Positions 5,689-6,765 of a DNA stretch of 6,765 nt are shown piece by piece; position 1 is the stretch's first letter, and each line of letters opens with the position of its first letter. The stretch covers positions 1 to 6,765 of the forward strand of contig JAHFCY010000185.1 of the NCBI GenBank assembly GCA_023249255.1. Reading direction: 5' to 3'. The stretch is from Candidatus Lindowiibacteriota bacterium. Lineage in GTDB: Bacteria > Lindowbacteria > 2-12-FULL-62-27. The position numbers were made by a program, and so were the translations under genes. A model generated the notes under the pieces. It saw only the letters and a list, made by a program, of their open reading frames with translations, searched no databases and was not told the origin of the DNA.

Positions 5689-5701
5689 GCAAAATTTGCT
5701 T
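5687..5701 (-). promoter_or_regulatory. 15-bp palindrome abutting the -35 of Kelch paralogue 2
   Basis: The arms AAGCAAA (5687-5693) and TTTGCTT (5695-5701) are exact reverse complements around one central A, and the element overlaps the first two bases of the candidate -35. The GCAAA/TTTGC half-site also occurs in the 25-bp dyad of the other Kelch promoter. A wider, looser inverted repeat, GGAAATT (5703-5709) and AATTTCC (5731-5737), lies just upstream, between here and the HDOD stop codon. Confidence 0.45.
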
Positions 5702-5758
5702 CGGAAATTCAGATATGCCGTAACCTGTTCAATTTCCAGTCAGTTGACATGGGGTCAG

Positions 5759-6619
5759 CTATCGCGGCGCGGGCGGCGCAAGGTGCGCGTCGACCTCGGA
5801 TAGAACATGCATGAGAACTTCTCCGATCGTCTCGTGCACCGTCTCCTCCACCGCCACTCTAAGCACGGCATCGTCGCGGGTTTCAACGCCGACCGCCATG
5901 TCCGATCCCGTCGATGGACCGACGCCGAATCGTTTCACCAGTCGGTCGGCATACGCGACCAGCACGCCAAACCCGGGCGGAACGTCATGATGAAGCCGGA
6001 CCGCGGAGAGAACATCCGCATCGGCGATGCCGATCGACTCGAGAGCCAGCGCGCCGACCGTGGCGTGATCTGTCCCGAAATACATGCGTTCCGCCTGAAG
6101 CCTCGGCATGGACTCGTCTGTTTTCGATACGAGCCGCTGATAGCCGTCAGGGTCCGACACGGCGAGAAAGATTCGGCCGATGTCGTGAAACAGGGCGGCG
6201 GAGAAAAGGCGCTCGCGATCCAGTGTGCTGAATCGTTTTCCGATGGACGACAGAATCTGGACCGTGACGGCGGCCGCGCGGCTGTGCTGCTCAAAGCGGT
6301 CGAGCGAAAGAACGTCGGAAAGTTCGGCCGGATACTCGGGCATGATGCAGACCAGGTCTGCGAATTGTTCGAGCGTCGGGAATGTCATGGCCTGCTTGAG
6401 GACGACTATTTTGGTTTTGAGATTGAATTTGGACGAGTTGACAAGCTTCAGCAGATTGAACGCGAACAACGGAAAGACGTAGGCGGTCTCCTCGATGGCC
6501 ACCCGCCGCATCTCGGGGCTTGAGCGCGAGTCGAGGATCGACTGGAGTCTGGCGCGAAGGACCGGACGGACAGGCAGGTAATCATTGTGCTGGAAATAGG
6601 TCTCGACCTGGCCCGGCAT
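5759..6619 (-). CDS. HDOD domain signalling protein
   Basis: A 286-residue cytoplasmic protein made almost entirely of one HDOD domain (PF08668), a relative of the HD phosphohydrolases found in bacterial signalling. The N-terminal half shows the family pattern: YLPVRPVL (14-21), then NLLKLVNSSKF (55-65) and a following Ala-Met helix. The C-terminal half keeps HD-like residues: H112 (RFEQHSRAA), H145-D146 (LFHDIGRIF), H185 (GTDHATVGALAL), H210-H211-D212 (VRLHHDVP) and A224-D225 (AYADRLVKRFG). Many HDOD proteins have lost the metal site; here most positions survive, so hydrolysis cannot be excluded, but no GYP motif is present. No extra output or receiver domain is visible. I chose the ATG at 6619, 16 bases after the upstream stop codon. 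A GTG at 6703 would add 28 residues of Ser/Arg/Lys-rich sequence overlapping the preceding gene and looks like an out-of-frame shadow. Cotranscription with the upstream gene is likely. Confidence 0.85.
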   Translation of the reverse strand: MPGQVETYFQHNDYLPVRPVLRARLQSILDSRSSPEMRRVAIEETAYVFPLFAFNLLKLVNSSKFNLKTKIVVLKQAMTFPTLEQFADLVCIMPEYPAELSDVLSLDRFEQHSRAAAVTVQILSSIGKRFSTLDRERLFSAALFHDIGRIFLAVSDPDGYQRLVSKTDESMPRLQAERMYFGTDHATVGALALESIGIADADVLSAVRLHHDVPPGFGVLVAYADRLVKRFGVGPSTGSDMAVGVETRDDAVLRVAVEETVHETIGEVLMHVLSEVDAHLAPPAPR

Positions 6620-6635
6620 GCGCCGCGCGTCACTT

Positions 6636-6765
6636 CTACTGTTCGGCTTCCGGATCGACCGGTTCTTCGCCGTCCGCGTGTTCGACCTTGATGTTTTTGA
6701 CACCGGCGGCGTCGAGCACCGGTTGGGCGACGTAGATGGGGGCGTTCATCCGGAGAGAAAGGGCG
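6636..6765 (-). CDS. C-terminal end of an unrecognised protein, cut by the window edge
   Basis: A minus-strand frame is open from the window edge to a TAG at 6638-6636. The readable C-terminus is about 42 residues, beginning ALSLRMNAPIYVAQPVL and ending in an acidic, Pro/Glu-rich tail (GEEPVDPEAEQ). There is an ATG at 6749, but no Shine-Dalgarno precedes it and the frame continues upstream without a stop, so this is more likely the tail of a longer gene than a 37-residue protein. The codons are GC-rich like the HDOD gene, whose start lies 16 bases downstream, which suggests an operon. The family cannot be identified from this fragment. Confidence 0.6.
   Translation of the reverse strand, partial: ALSLRMNAPIYVAQPVLDAAGVKNIKVEHADGEEPVDPEAEQ

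Noticed and set aside
5744-5749. Plus-strand TTGACA near the HDOD stop codon as a promoter
   Set aside because: No -10 at suitable spacing and no plus-strand gene follows; the downstream DNA is the HDOD coding region read antisense.
6620-6703. 28-codon N-terminal extension of the HDOD protein from a GTG
   Set aside because: It overlaps the upstream coding frame and translates to Ser/Arg/Lys-rich sequence typical of an out-of-frame reading.

Overview
The window is a compact bacterial locus in which every gene I can support lies on the minus strand. From high to low coordinates these are: the 3' end of an unrecognised gene (6636-6765), an HDOD signalling protein (5759-6619), two paralogous Kelch beta-propeller proteins (3628-5502 and 1888-3384), a small antitoxin-like gene followed by a VapC-type PIN toxin (1608-1790 and 1111-1599), and an orphan lipoprotein of the ABC_sub_bind family (64-1056). 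A block of 10-bp tandem repeats (1-40) lies beyond the last stop. The long plus-strand frames are shadows of these genes.

The organism is probably a GC-rich, Gram-negative-type environmental bacterium. The signs are a lipobox lipoprotein, a classical signal peptide, a membrane-anchored extracytoplasmic propeller, and Shine-Dalgarno sequences close to consensus. I cannot assign a phylum from the sequence.

The most interesting part is the Kelch pair. Their seven-bladed propeller domains are clearly homologous and share whole loops, but their N-termini differ. One is a secreted protein with a Gly/Asn/Ser-rich linker. The other has a transmembrane anchor plus an uncharacterised beta-rich domain. 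The 243-bp gap upstream of the secreted paralogue is AT-rich and unusually dense in cis-elements. In minus-strand order it holds an 11-bp-spaced tandem repeat, a consensus TTGACA, an A14 homopolymer in the promoter spacer, a 25-bp dyad over the likely start site, and a perfect 19-bp palindrome in the leader. This looks like a strongly regulated and possibly phase-variable promoter for a surface or secreted propeller protein. That is inference; the elements themselves can be read directly.

The antitoxin/toxin pair looks like a self-contained module with its own probably leaderless promoter. The lipoprotein follows the toxin by about 50 bp and has no permease or ATPase partner inside the window. 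The HDOD gene appears to be cotranscribed with the truncated upstream gene. I see no intrinsic terminator with a proper U-tract, no RNA gene, no CRISPR array and no transposase.
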